From: Caryophanales bacterium UBA5632 | GTDB lineage: Bacteria > Bacillota_I > Bacilli_A > Izemoplasmatales > Hujiaoplasmataceae | Reading direction: 5' to 3' | Assembly (NCBI GenBank): GCA_002421405.1 | Contig: DIJY01000104.1 | Location: forward strand, 699 to 6,091 | Length of the DNA stretch: 5,393 nt | In this document: piece by piece, positions 5,392 to 5,393 of the stretch | Layout of the letters: every line of letters starts with the position of its first letter | Numbering within the stretch: the first letter of the stretch is position 1 | The notes under the pieces: generated by a model | Seen by the model: the letters and a program-made list of their open reading frames with translations, nothing else | Database searches by the model: none | Told to the model about the DNA's origin: nothing | Program-made: the position numbers and the translations under genes

Positions 5392-5393
5392 TA

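Overview
The window is AT-rich DNA from a low-GC Gram-positive-type bacterium. It looks most like a member of the Bacillota or the Mollicutes-related lineages (Acholeplasma/Izemoplasma-like), but this is an inference from protein style and gene content, not a firm assignment. Every tryptophan I checked is TGG, and rqcP ends in TGA, so the standard bacterial code fits better than the mycoplasma code. Start sites carry clear AGGAG or AAGGTGAT ribosome binding sites, and two genes probably begin with TTG.

Positions 1-3406 (plus strand) form a housekeeping run. It holds the 3' part of ftsH (membrane AAA+ zinc protease), rqcP/yabO (S4-domain factor of ribosome-associated quality control), a zinc/manganese-type ABC transporter substrate-binding lipoprotein, and lysS (class II lysyl-tRNA synthetase). 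A short hairpin separates ftsH from rqcP. A sigma-A-like promoter with a perfect -10 box lies at the end of rqcP and should drive the lipoprotein gene and lysS, whose ends touch (TAATG). The run ends in a strong bidirectional terminator at 3415-3455.

Positions 3456-5393 (minus strand) are accessory in character. A mazEF toxin-antitoxin pair has overlapping genes, a consensus promoter (TTGACA, 17 bp, TATACT) and a perfect 12-bp palindrome over the -10 box that could be the MazE/MazEF operator. Upstream of it, and separated by a hairpin terminator, is a 393-aa protein made of two GNAT acetyltransferase domains: the first resembles streptothricin acetyltransferases (SatA-type), the second resembles YhbS-type enzymes.

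Functionally, ftsH and rqcP both serve protein quality control, and lysS serves translation. The metal-binding lipoprotein is the odd member because no permease or ATPase gene accompanies it. I found no RNA gene, CRISPR array, insertion sequence or phage gene, and there is no gene-free stretch longer than about 130 bases. I did not find a clearly undescribed multi-gene system. The most unusual items are the double-GNAT fusion and the orphan metal-binding lipoprotein coupled to lysS.
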